Shown here: in pieces, positions 24,902 through 33,358 of the stretch
How the letters are laid out: the number at the start of each line of letters is the position of its first letter
How positions within the stretch are numbered: position 1 is the first letter of the stretch
Source of the DNA: Limivivens sp034101475
GTDB taxonomy: Bacteria > Bacillota > Clostridia > Lachnospirales > Lachnospiraceae
Reading direction: 5' to 3'
NCBI GenBank assembly: GCA_034101475.1
Contig: JAXEJQ010000024.1
Location: 1 to 64,000 of the forward strand
Length of the DNA stretch: 64,000 nt
The notes under the pieces: generated by a model
What the model was told of the DNA's origin: nothing
Databases searched by the model: none
The model's input: only the letters and a program-made list of their open reading frames with translations
Translations under genes and position numbers: made by a program

Positions 24902-26152
24902 ATGAAGAGAAGAGCAAAATGGATGATCAGCGCAGTTGCGGCGGCAATCCTTTCTATGGGAGCAGCATCGGCAGCCATGGCAGAGGGAGATGTTCTGACT
25001 ATTGAATTTTTCCAGCAGAAAGGGGAAGAAGGACCGCAGAAAGGCTATCAGGTTCTGATTGACAAGTTTAATGAAGAAAATCCGGATATTAAAATTGAGA
25101 TGAATACCGTTCCGGATGCTCCGACGGTACTGACATCCAGAGTAGCATCCGGGGATATTCCGGTTATCTTCTCTGATTTCCCGACGCAGACGCAGTTTAA
25201 GCTGAAGGTGGAAAGTGGATATGTACAGGATTTGTCTGATCAGGAGTTTCTGCAGAATGCAGAGGCAGGTTCTCTGGCAATGACCATGCAGCCGGACGGT
25301 AAATATTATGCGCTTCCGTATACCAGGAACTATATGGGTGTTTTCTATAACATTGATATGTTTAACGAATATGGTCTTTCTGTTCCTTCTACATGGGATG
25401 AGTTCCTTGCCGTATGCGATACGCTGCAGGAAAATGGAATCATTCCCATGGGAATGAACGGCAAAGATCCGGGGCGTGTAGGTCATCTGTTCCAGACAGC
25501 TACGGTTGCATGGACAGAGCACGGCGTAGAAACAATTGGAGCAGCAGTGGCAGGCGAAGCGAAGATCGAGGGTGATGAAGGCTTTACGGCAATGTTTGAA
25601 AAGATGGCTACCCTTCTCAGCTATGCAAACGAAGATGCGCTGGCGCTTTCCGATACAAACTGCTATGAGAATTTCGCAAACGGACAGTATGCGATGTGCA
25701 TTACCGGTTCTTATGCGAAGGGAACCATTGAAGCTCTGAATTCGGAACTGAACCTGGGTGTATTCCCCCTCCCGAACGATACCGTTGAGACTACAAAGTG
25801 CCTGGCAGGTATGGATATTTCCCTGTGTGTGTCCGCTCTGGCAAGTGATGAAGAAAAAGAAGCGGCTTATCGTTTCCTGGCGTTTATGGCACAGCCGGAA
25901 AATGCACAGACGTTTTTGAACTATGACGGCGCTCCTTCCGCAATTATCGGTGTTGCAAGTGAAGATGAAGGTGTTGCACCCATCAGTGAAATTCTGGCAT
26001 CCGGAAAGACCCATGACTGGATGGCGTCCACCATCAGCAACAATGTAATTCAGGATCTGTACAGTGTGGTACAGGGATTCTGGGCAGACAAGGATGTGGA
26101 TGCGGTTCTGAAAAATATGGATGCTTCCATTGCAGTAACTTCCGTACAGTAA
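24902..26152 (+). CDS. Extracellular sugar-binding protein of an ABC importer (family 1)
   Basis: A 416-residue exported binding protein. ATG 24902 is chosen because AACAGGAGGT lies 8 bp upstream, inside the longer open frame. A signal peptide (KRRAKWMISAVAAAILSMGAASAAMA) precedes the mature domain, which has the family 1 pattern LTIEFFQQKG...LIDKFNEENPDIKIEM and ALPYTRNYMGVFYN. There is no lipobox cysteine, which is unusual for a Gram-positive binding protein: it may be held by an uncleaved signal anchor or by the permeases. It is the first gene of the importer operon. The sugar is not identifiable; a multiple-sugar or oligosaccharide substrate is likely. Confidence 0.9.
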   Translation: MKRRAKWMISAVAAAILSMGAASAAMAEGDVLTIEFFQQKGEEGPQKGYQVLIDKFNEENPDIKIEMNTVPDAPTVLTSRVASGDIPVIFSDFPTQTQFKLKVESGYVQDLSDQEFLQNAEAGSLAMTMQPDGKYYALPYTRNYMGVFYNIDMFNEYGLSVPSTWDEFLAVCDTLQENGIIPMGMNGKDPGRVGHLFQTATVAWTEHGVETIGAAVAGEAKIEGDEGFTAMFEKMATLLSYANEDALALSDTNCYENFANGQYAMCITGSYAKGTIEALNSELNLGVFPLPNDTVETTKCLAGMDISLCVSALASDEEKEAAYRFLAFMAQPENAQTFLNYDGAPSAIIGVASEDEGVAPISEILASGKTHDWMASTISNNVIQDLYSVVQGFWADKDVDAVLKNMDASIAVTSVQ

Positions 26153-26202
26153 GGGTTCATGCAGGTATTCTAGCAGATGAGCGCAGGAGGTGCTGTTACA
26201 GA

Positions 26203-26337
26203 ATGAGAATCGGGTTTTCCTTTTTTGAATTCTGTGACGGCACCTTTCTTAATGAAAAGGGCATCTCCGGAATCCGTATGGGGCCTGAATGGATGGAAAT
26301 TCCGGAATGCGGATTATCAAAGGAGATGACAGGATGA
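26203..26337 (+). CDS. 44-residue ORF coupled to the permease gene
   Basis: A short frame (MRIGFSFFEF...SKEMTG) starts at ATG 26203 with AGGAGG at 26185-26190. It ends at TGA 26335-26337, overlapping the permease ATG at 26334 as ATGA. That arrangement suggests real translation and translational coupling. It has no membrane segment or recognisable motif and contains two cysteines. It could be a microprotein, a regulatory upstream ORF, or the remnant of a lost gene. The permease also has its own AAAGGAG site inside the frame. Confidence 0.4.
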   Translation: MRIGFSFFEFCDGTFLNEKGISGIRMGPEWMEIPECGLSKEMTG

Positions 26338-27227
26338 AAAAACAGGGAAAACGAAAAAAAATCACTTCCGGAAAGGCTGTTTATTTTGCATTTACCGTTA
26401 TTCCGCTTTTCCTTTATTCTTTTTTTTACGTAGTATCTGTGATAAACGGGATATCCTACAGTTTTACAAACTGGGATGGTATTTCGAAGGATTATCAATT
26501 TGTCGGTTTCAGAAATTATGTACTGCTGATGAAAAATCCCATTTTCTGGAATTCCATAAGGGTAACGGTCTGTTACAGTATTTTGCTGGTAACAGGTGTT
26601 ATTTCTGTATCTCTGATGCTGGCAATCGCTTTGAATTCTATCCATCGATTCAAAACACTGGTGAAATCAGTGTTTTTTGTTCCGGCTATGATCGGCGGGG
26701 TGACCATAGCTCTGATCTGGGATCAGCTTTATTACCGTGTTATCCCGGTTATCGGTCAGGCTCTGGGGCTTGAATGGCTTTCCCGGAGTCCTCTGAGCAA
26801 CGGCAATCTTGCCCTGCCGGCGGTTGTATTTGTTCAGTGCTGGCAGGCTGTTGCGACACCCACCGTAATCTTTCTTGCAGGTCTGCAGCAGATTCCGGAT
26901 GAACAGTATGAATCTGCTGAGATAGACGGAGCTACGGCTTTTCAGCGCTTTCGTTACATTACGATGCCCTATCTGATTCCGACAGTAACGGTGAATCTGG
27001 TTTTGATTATTAAGCAGGGTTTTACATCCTTTGATTTCCCGTTTGCCCTGACAGGCGGCGGACCAGTGCGTGCAACAGAAGTGGTGGGGATTCTGCTTTA
27101 CAACGATGCCTATAAAAATATGAGATTTGCCACAGCAAATGCGGAGGCGTGCATTCTGTTTCTGTTTGTTGCACTGTTTTCCTTTATTCAGTTGAGGCTG
27201 ACAAGCAAAAAGGGGGCATATGAATGA
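26334..27227 (+). CDS. Sugar ABC transporter permease (MalF/UgpA type)
   Basis: A 297-residue inner permease subunit with six hydrophobic helices. ATG 26334 follows AAAGGAGATGACAGG. The EAA loop that contacts the ATPase reads YESAEIDGATAFQRFRYITMP at about residues 200-220. It overlaps the second permease by ATGA (27224-27227). It follows the binding protein after 180 bp that contain the coupled short ORF. No ATPase gene is present in the operon, so a shared MsmX-type ATPase elsewhere probably powers it. Confidence 0.92.
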   Translation: MKKQGKRKKITSGKAVYFAFTVIPLFLYSFFYVVSVINGISYSFTNWDGISKDYQFVGFRNYVLLMKNPIFWNSIRVTVCYSILLVTGVISVSLMLAIALNSIHRFKTLVKSVFFVPAMIGGVTIALIWDQLYYRVIPVIGQALGLEWLSRSPLSNGNLALPAVVFVQCWQAVATPTVIFLAGLQQIPDEQYESAEIDGATAFQRFRYITMPYLIPTVTVNLVLIIKQGFTSFDFPFALTGGGPVRATEVVGILLYNDAYKNMRFATANAEACILFLFVALFSFIQLRLTSKKGAYE

Positions 27228-28069
27228 AACGCAGCTATTCAAAAGAGGACAGAATCTGGTATCTCTTACGGGATCTGCTGATTTTTGCAGGACTGTTTTT
27301 GATTTTGTTCCCGCTGTATCTTGTTGTGATCAATTCCTTTAAAAGCCTGGAAGAAGCAGGAAGAAATTTTTTTGCTCTGCCATCCGGATTGAATCTGGAT
27401 AATTTCAGAGAGCTGTTTACCAACAGCCAGTATTGGGTATATTTAAAAAATTCCCTGTATATCTCTTCGGTTTCCATGATTCTGGTATTGATTCTGGTGC
27501 CTTCCGTATCCTATGCGATAGCCAGAAATTTTCAAAAGAAATACTATAAGTTTCTTTACTGTTATTTGCTGATGGGACTGTTTATTCCGGCGCAGGTCGT
27601 AATGCTTCCGGTTACGAAAATGATGACAAAGCTGAATATGCTCAGTCATGAAGGATTGATTCTGCTGTATGCATCTTTCAGTCTGACTCAGGGTGTTTTT
27701 CTCTTTGTTAATTTTATCCGGGGTCTTCCTTATGAAATCGAAGAAGCGGCTCAAATCGACGGCTGTTCTGTTTTTCAGACTTATGTGCGAGTTGTGATCC
27801 CGCTGGTGAAGCCGATGATTGCGACAATTACAATTCTGGATCTTCTGTGGTTCTGGAATGACTTTATGCTTCCGCTGCTGATGCTGAACCGCTCCAGAAA
27901 TATCTGGACCCTGCCCCTGTTCCAATATAATTTTAAAACCGAGTATTCTTTTAATTATACCATGGCTTTTACAGCCTATCTGATGGCTATGCTTCCTATG
28001 CTGGTGATTTACTGTCTTGGACAGAAATATATTATAAAAGGGTTGACCGCCGGTTCTGTAAAGGGATAA
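27224..28069 (+). CDS. Sugar ABC transporter permease (MalG type)
   Basis: A 281-residue permease with six hydrophobic helices, overlapping the first permease by 4 bp. The EAA loop reads YEIEEAAQIDGCSVFQTYVRVVIP, followed by the WFWNDFMLPLLML segment common to MalG-type partners. It completes the two-permease core of the importer. The remnant at 19363-19854 belongs to the same family but differs clearly in sequence, so it is not a recent duplicate of this gene. Confidence 0.93.
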   Translation: MKRSYSKEDRIWYLLRDLLIFAGLFLILFPLYLVVINSFKSLEEAGRNFFALPSGLNLDNFRELFTNSQYWVYLKNSLYISSVSMILVLILVPSVSYAIARNFQKKYYKFLYCYLLMGLFIPAQVVMLPVTKMMTKLNMLSHEGLILLYASFSLTQGVFLFVNFIRGLPYEIEEAAQIDGCSVFQTYVRVVIPLVKPMIATITILDLLWFWNDFMLPLLMLNRSRNIWTLPLFQYNFKTEYSFNYTMAFTAYLMAMLPMLVIYCLGQKYIIKGLTAGSVKG

Positions 28070-28106
28070 GATGAGAAAGAAATGGGCTTGAAATGAGGTG
28101 CGGAGT

Positions 28107-29657
28107 TTGATTACGGTGTTGGTCGTGGAGGATGAAGTTTATGCAAGAAAATCTCTTGTAAAAATGATCACGGAGTATGCCAGACAGAAAGAATTCCGGA
28201 TCCTGGAGGCGGAAAACGGAGAAGCTGCGCTGGAGGTTATGAAAACGGAAAAACTGGATCTGGTAATGGCGGATATCCGCATGCCCAAGCTGGACGGCCT
28301 GGGGCTTTTGAAACAGATCAAGGCAAGGGATTCCTCTCTGCAGGTTGTCATGCTCAGCGCTTACTCTGAGTTCGAATATGCAAGAGCTTCTCTGCGGTAC
28401 GGGGCCTTTGACTATCTGCTGAAGCCGGTCAGCGATGAAGCGCTGAAGGAATGTCTGGATCAATTTCTTTATCAGGATATGCAGCAGAAGCGGGAAACGG
28501 TAATTACCGGACAGGATGCGGTAACCAGGTTTATAATGTGCAGGACGGAAGACAGTTCCTATGATGATTTTATAGGACGTAACCTGTTCCGGAAAATTTT
28601 TGAGAAATATCAGGTGCTGATGATATCCTTTCCGCAGGATGCCAGGATTGAGGCGGAAGAGATTTTTCATGAGGTTGAGCAGATGTTTCAGCAGGAAATG
28701 TGGACGGCATTCCGCATGTTCCGGAAGGAAAAGCAAATCTGGGTACTGGTGATCAACGTAGAGCAGGACAGCTTCTTTTTCCCGCGAAAACTGATCCGTT
28801 TTTTCGAAAAAAGAGATTGCCATATCCGGATTGGTGTCAGCCGGGAACATACTGTGCCTGATGAAATCGGGAATGCGGTGGAGGAGGCCAGAGATGCTCT
28901 GATCTGCAAGCTTTTTCAGCCGGACAGGATCCTGATTTATGATCAGATCAGTCAGAAAGAGGCCAGTTCGTTTCGGTTGGGGCAGAATGAAGAGATGCTT
29001 TTGAGACAGGCTCTGAAAAATCGAAGCAGGAAGAAGACGGAGGAGGCTTTACAGCAGATTTTCCGGAAGATTCATGAAAAACCGTTGATCCGAAGGGACA
29101 GTCTGGAATTATTTTTCAATCAGATGAAGGTGATCATGCAGGAGGCACAGCATGGGGATGGGATTCAGTTTCAGGAAGGTTTTTCCAGTATTCTGAGCTT
29201 TGACAGTATGCAGGATCTGGAGGATTCGATTACTCAGATCTGTAAAAATATCAGCAACCTGTTTGAGAAAGAAAGAGGAGAGGAATCTTCGGATGTGATC
29301 GAACAGATTGTAAATTATGTTTCTGCCCATTATGAACAGGACATTTCGCTGAAAGAGCTGGCGGAGAATCAATTGTATATGAATTCTACCTATGTCAGCC
29401 ATCGGTTTGCGGAACGGATGGGCATCAGCTTTTCGGCATGGCTGCGCGGTGTCAGGATCGGGCACGCGAAGAAATTTCTGGAAAACGGAGAGTGGTCTAT
29501 TACTGAGGTGGCCTCCATGTCCGGATACAATGATACTTCCCAGTTTATTCGTGCATTTCGTCAGGAGACGGGAGTAACACCAAAAAAGTACCGGGATGCT
29601 GCACGGGGGAAAAACAGGAGTGGCTGCGTGAAAAATGGGGAGACAGGAAAGGGGTAG
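28107..29657 (+). CDS. Response regulator with AraC-type DNA-binding domain (YesN type)
   Basis: A 516-residue regulator. The receiver domain (about 1-120) has the acidic pair in VVEDEVYARKSL, the phosphoacceptor Asp in DLVMADIRMPKLDG (about residue 53) and the Lys of LLKPVSDEAL. A long middle region precedes the C-terminal AraC HTH pair (about 410-505: ISLKELAENQLYMNSTYVSHRFAERMG and SITEVASMSGYNDTSQFIRAFRQETG). TTG 28107 is preferred because GAGGTG lies 6 bp before it; a GTG at 28098 would lie within that site. It probably answers to the divergent YesM-type kinase and controls this importer. Confidence 0.9.
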   Translation: MITVLVVEDEVYARKSLVKMITEYARQKEFRILEAENGEAALEVMKTEKLDLVMADIRMPKLDGLGLLKQIKARDSSLQVVMLSAYSEFEYARASLRYGAFDYLLKPVSDEALKECLDQFLYQDMQQKRETVITGQDAVTRFIMCRTEDSSYDDFIGRNLFRKIFEKYQVLMISFPQDARIEAEEIFHEVEQMFQQEMWTAFRMFRKEKQIWVLVINVEQDSFFFPRKLIRFFEKRDCHIRIGVSREHTVPDEIGNAVEEARDALICKLFQPDRILIYDQISQKEASSFRLGQNEEMLLRQALKNRSRKKTEEALQQIFRKIHEKPLIRRDSLELFFNQMKVIMQEAQHGDGIQFQEGFSSILSFDSMQDLEDSITQICKNISNLFEKERGEESSDVIEQIVNYVSAHYEQDISLKELAENQLYMNSTYVSHRFAERMGISFSAWLRGVRIGHAKKFLENGEWSITEVASMSGYNDTSQFIRAFRQETGVTPKKYRDAARGKNRSGCVKNGETGKG

Positions 29658-29661
29658 AAGC

Positions 29662-31146
29662 ATGGAGATGGAAGCGTGGATGGATGCCCATGAACAGGAG
29701 ATGCTGGATGATCTTGCAGCTCTTGTCCGGATTCGGAGTGTGGCAGGTCAGGGGACGGGAAACAGCCCTTTCGGAAAGGCATGCAGACAGGTGCTGGATG
29801 TGATACTGCAGATGGGAGAAAAATATGGGTTTTCTGTTTCGGACTGTGATGGATATGCGGGAGAGATCTGCTGGGGCGGGTTTGCGCAGGCTGCGGATTG
29901 TGGCTCAGTGGATAAGAAACCAGATGCTTTTGAGGATTTTGGCGTTTGGGGACATCTCGATGTGGTGCCGGAGGGAAACGGATGGAAATATCCCCCTTAT
30001 GAGTTGACCAGGGAGGGAGATTTTCTGATTGGAAGAGGGGTACAGGACAACAAAGGACCGGTCATTGCGGTACTTTATGCCTTGCGGTTTCTGAAAGAAA
30101 GCGGGTGGAAACCGCAGAAGCGTTTCCGGTTGATTTTCGGATGTGATGAAGAACAGGGAATGAGTGATGTGGAGTATTTTCTGGCTCATTATCCGGCTCC
30201 TGCATTTTCTTTTGTAGCAGACTGTGGATTTCCGGTCTGCCGGGGAGAAAAAGGAATGCTTTCTCTCGAAATCGGGAAAAAACTGCAGAGCGGAAAGATC
30301 CGCCGGATGAGAAGCGGAAGCGCCTGGAACATTGTGCCGGGAGAGGCATGGGCGGAGATTTTTGCAGAGGGAAAGGAACGGCTGGTAAGCGCAGCCGGCG
30401 TTTCCGGGCATGCCGCTTTTCCGGAGGGAACGGTTCATGCAGCAGGAGAGCTGTGCAGAAAACTTCTGGAACTGCCGCTTTGTGCAGAGGAACAGGAATG
30501 GATTTCTTTTTTGGAAAAGGTCTGTCAGGATGGCTGGGGAACCGGTCTTGGGATTGCCTGTAAAGATGAGGAATCCGGCAGACTCACCTGTAACCCGGGA
30601 ATTCTTGAGATGGCAGACGGCGTATGGCGGGTCTGCTTTGACATTCGTTATCCGGTGACGATCTCCGCCCGGGATTTGCTGAAAGAGGTGGAGCAGACTG
30701 CAGAACGATATGGCTTTACGTGGAAGGTACGAAAGAATGCACCCCCTTTTTGTGTACCGGCGCAGCATCCGCTGGTAGAGCGGCTGATGGAGGTCTATAA
30801 CCGGGAACAGAAGGACGGGAAGCAGCCCTATATCATGGGCGGCGGTACCTATGCGAAAAAAATTCCGCGGGCAGTAGGATTTGGTCCCGGACTGGATCAG
30901 CACCTTGAACGGCTGGGATTTTCCGGTTCCAGAGGGAACTGCCACAGCGTGGATGAAGCGCAGTCGCTGACAAACCTGAAAAAAGCAGTGAAAATATATG
31001 CGAATGCCTTTCAGGTATTGGAAAATGAAAAAAGGAGAAATCAGACTTATGAAAACAATTGCACTTGGAAAGAGCAAAATGGAAGCATCGGAAATCGGAC
31101 TGGGCTGTATGCGTCTGACCGGATTGAAGGAAAAAAGGGAGGTTGA
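29662..31146 (+). CDS. M20 family metallopeptidase (PepV/Sapep-like dipeptidase)
   Basis: A 494-residue cytosolic zinc peptidase. ATG 29662 follows GGAAAGGGG. Metal ligands and catalytic residues are visible in GHLDVVPEGNGW (about 96-107), GRGVQDNKGP (about 125-134) and GCDEEQGMSDVEYF (about 159-172). The lid domain lies in the middle and PRAVGFGPG near the end. The last 30 or so residues (from RRNQTYENN) are read in a different frame from, and on top of, the next gene: a 98-bp overlap that looks like a lost stop codon. It is 4 bp after the response regulator, so peptide use may be linked to this operon. Confidence 0.85.
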   Translation: MEMEAWMDAHEQEMLDDLAALVRIRSVAGQGTGNSPFGKACRQVLDVILQMGEKYGFSVSDCDGYAGEICWGGFAQAADCGSVDKKPDAFEDFGVWGHLDVVPEGNGWKYPPYELTREGDFLIGRGVQDNKGPVIAVLYALRFLKESGWKPQKRFRLIFGCDEEQGMSDVEYFLAHYPAPAFSFVADCGFPVCRGEKGMLSLEIGKKLQSGKIRRMRSGSAWNIVPGEAWAEIFAEGKERLVSAAGVSGHAAFPEGTVHAAGELCRKLLELPLCAEEQEWISFLEKVCQDGWGTGLGIACKDEESGRLTCNPGILEMADGVWRVCFDIRYPVTISARDLLKEVEQTAERYGFTWKVRKNAPPFCVPAQHPLVERLMEVYNREQKDGKQPYIMGGGTYAKKIPRAVGFGPGLDQHLERLGFSGSRGNCHSVDEAQSLTNLKKAVKIYANAFQVLENEKRRNQTYENNCTWKEQNGSIGNRTGLYASDRIEGKKGG

Positions 31147-31966
31147 GAAGCTTATTGAGACAGCGGTCGATCAGGGCATCAATTTTTTTGACCATGCGGA
31201 TATTTATGACGGAGGTCAGGCTGAGGCCGTGTTCGGAGAGTGTCTGCCGGAAGGACTTCGGGAGAAAATCCTGATTCAGACAAAATGTGCGATTCGTCCG
31301 GGCTGCTGTTACGATTTTTCTTATGAGTATATCATGAAATCTGTTGAGGGAAGCCTGAAGCGCCTTCGGACGGATTACGTGGATATTCTGCTGCTTCACC
31401 GTCCGGATACACTGATGGAGGAAGAGGAGGTTGCCCGTGCCTTTGAAGAGCTGGAAAAGAGCGGAAAGGTGCGCAGCTTTGGTGTGAGCAACCAGAATTC
31501 CATGCAGCTTGCGCTGATGAATCAATTCTGCGGCGGCAGAATTGCCGTTAACCAGCTGCAGCTTTCGATTCCCCACTGTGATATCATTGATTCGGGAATC
31601 AATGTGAATATTCATAATGATGCGGGAGCAAACAGGGACGGAAGTGTTCTGGAGTATTGCAGACTGAAGGGTATTACGATTCAGGCATGGTCTCCGTTCC
31701 AGTATGGAATGTTTGAAGGCTGTTTTATCGGAAGTGAAAAGTTCCCGGAGCTGAATGTGGTGCTGAACCGTCTGGCAGAAAAGTATGATGCGACACCGAA
31801 TGCCATAGCCATTGCCTGGATTCTGCGCCATCCGGCTAAAATCCAGCCTATTGTAGGCACTACGAATGCGGAGCGTCTGAAGGGGATCTGCAGAGCAGCG
31901 GATATTCGTCTGACCCGGGAAGAGTGGTATGAGCTTTATCTTGCGGCAGGAAAGAAGCTTCCGTAA
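31049..31966 (+). CDS. Aldo/keto reductase
   Basis: A 305-residue NAD(P)H-dependent reductase with a (beta/alpha)8 fold. ATG 31049 follows AAAGGAGAAA. The catalytic tetrad is visible: Asp and Tyr in FFDHADIYDGG, Lys in ILIQTKCAI and His in ILLLHRPD. GVSNQNS and the C-terminal PIVGTTNAERL belong to the cofactor-binding region. It closes the long importer operon. Relatives of this group act on sugars or small aldehydes, and reduction of a sugar derivative taken up by the importer is plausible but not shown. Confidence 0.9.
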   Translation: MKTIALGKSKMEASEIGLGCMRLTGLKEKREVEKLIETAVDQGINFFDHADIYDGGQAEAVFGECLPEGLREKILIQTKCAIRPGCCYDFSYEYIMKSVEGSLKRLRTDYVDILLLHRPDTLMEEEEVARAFEELEKSGKVRSFGVSNQNSMQLALMNQFCGGRIAVNQLQLSIPHCDIIDSGINVNIHNDAGANRDGSVLEYCRLKGITIQAWSPFQYGMFEGCFIGSEKFPELNVVLNRLAEKYDATPNAIAIAWILRHPAKIQPIVGTTNAERLKGICRAADIRLTREEWYELYLAAGKKLP

Positions 31967-32020
31967 ATACGGGAAGAGCATGGATCATGGGCAGAAAATC
32001 AGAAATCGTGCTTTTACATA

Positions 32021-32057
32021 GAAAGGCTGCTGTACGAAACGGGTACAGCAGCCTTTC
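32021..32057. terminator. Perfect 15-bp hairpin between converging genes
   Basis: GAAAGGCTGCTGTAC (32021-32035) pairs with GTACAGCAGCCTTTC (32043-32057) around a 7-base loop. Neither side has a clear T run, but its place between converging genes suggests a transcript end or 3' stabiliser. Confidence 0.6.
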
Positions 32058-32092
32058 AGATGTTACAGCCTGAACCGGCGGCAGCTTTTGTC

Positions 32093-33073
32093 CTAAAGGG
32101 TACTGTAGTCGAATTCCTTTGTAGCTTCCATTACCCATTTGATGCGTTTCAGATCGATGTCGTCCGGAAGACTGCAGTCCGGGCCGAGAAGAAAGCCCTT
32201 TCTGCCGTAGGTTCGGATCAGACGTCTGGTTTCTTCTTTTACTTCCTCCTCGGTACCGCAGTACATGATTCCGGTTACCCGGTTGTCAAATCCGCCCCAT
32301 GCGGCGGAGCCGGGGAAAAATTCCTTGATTCCGTTTACATCGATTTGATCAACATAGGATGCCCAGTTTACTGTACAGGCCTGATAGCCCTTCCAGCTTT
32401 GCATGTGATTAACGGTACCTGCGGCATCGGCATCCCATCCGCAGCAGTGAAGAATATTGGTATCACTGACGGAGTTCATAAAATTGAGCATTTTCAGATC
32501 CCCGGGTTTTACCCATGCCTCATACTCTTCCAGAGTAAATCTTGTAAGCTCTGCGTTCTGTACACTGTAAAAAATGCCATCCAGTCCCAGGTCAATCATT
32601 GCTTTGATCATGGCATTTACGTCATCTGCAATCATGTCGCATGCATGCATCACAGCCCTGGGATCCTTACGCATACATTCCATCATTTTATCCCATCCTA
32701 CCTGAAGGCGGAAAATGGACAGCGGACAGAAAAGGGTGTAGAAGGTATAACATTCACCGTTTACTTCTTTTAAGATTCTGCGGACACGATCAATCTGATC
32801 ACTGATGAATGGATCATCCAGTGTAATATGTCCCATCTGATACAGCTCGGATACGTCCTTCAGATTTTTTACGGTGGGTTCCGGCCATCCGAAATATCCA
32901 TCGCTGGAAATTTTGATAAAGTCGACATCGGTCTCGCGGTAAAATTCCATATGGGCCTCGACGATGTCCTGTCCGCGTTTCATCGGGATTGTATAATGTC
33001 TCCAGAAACAACCGGGAACATAGTCTGTTTCCTGATTGTGGAGAGCTGCGTATACTCGTTCGCGTTTATTCAT
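32093..33073 (-). CDS. URO-D family protein (corrinoid methyltransferase-like)
   Basis: A 326-residue protein of the uroporphyrinogen decarboxylase superfamily. RERVYAALHNQETDYVPGCFW is the usual N-terminus. ILHCCGWDADAAG holds the conserved His in the position where MtaA/CmuA-type methyltransferases bind zinc, and GPDCSLPDDI near the end supplies a conserved Cys. In anaerobes such proteins usually move methyl groups between corrinoid proteins and coenzymes; true heme-synthesis HemE is less likely because no other heme genes are near. No corrinoid protein gene is adjacent. It is alone on the minus strand. Confidence 0.8.
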   Translation of the reverse strand: MNKRERVYAALHNQETDYVPGCFWRHYTIPMKRGQDIVEAHMEFYRETDVDFIKISSDGYFGWPEPTVKNLKDVSELYQMGHITLDDPFISDQIDRVRRILKEVNGECYTFYTLFCPLSIFRLQVGWDKMMECMRKDPRAVMHACDMIADDVNAMIKAMIDLGLDGIFYSVQNAELTRFTLEEYEAWVKPGDLKMLNFMNSVSDTNILHCCGWDADAAGTVNHMQSWKGYQACTVNWASYVDQIDVNGIKEFFPGSAAWGGFDNRVTGIMYCGTEEEVKEETRRLIRTYGRKGFLLGPDCSLPDDIDLKRIKWVMEATKEFDYSTL

Positions 33074-33114
33074 GGTAGTATCCTCCTGTGAGTATTCAAT
33101 GATAAGTAGGTATC

Positions 33115-33170
33115 GGGGTCAAAAGATGCCATACGGATTATTCCGTGCTTCGCACTCCCGCACTCCTGAC
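33115..33170 (-). repeat. R1 hairpin repeat, copy b
   Basis: Read on the minus strand it gives GGAGTGCGAAGCACGGAATAATCCGTATGGCATCTTTTGACCCC with two mismatches to copy a. Its outer 5' arm has diverged and no longer pairs. Confidence 0.75.
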
Positions 33171-33301
33171 ACCATAAGTATAAAATAGCCCAAAGCGGGT
33201 TTCAACGCGGGAAATAGAGTGGAAGTTTGAAGATTCGATAGGAGATGTTCTTGTTTTGGAGGAAAAGATATGCTAAAATATTAATTTATTATGGTTTGCA
33301 T

Positions 33302-33349
33302 GTTCTTACGGCCGCATCAGCAAGTGATTCGGCCTGTCTTCTGAACAAT
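33302..33349 (-). repeat. R2 MITE remnant
   Basis: About 48 bp match one end of the 134-bp MITE (GTTCTTACGGCC...CATCAGCAAG.GATTCGGCCTGT). The terminal repeat is degraded and the rest is missing. It lies directly against the 3' end of the PucR-type gene. Confidence 0.7.
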
Positions 33350-33358
33350 GCCTCAGTC

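Noticed and set aside
32093..33073. HemE (heme biosynthesis uroporphyrinogen decarboxylase)
   Set aside because: The fold family matches, but the conserved His/Cys pattern resembles methyltransferase relatives and no heme genes are near.
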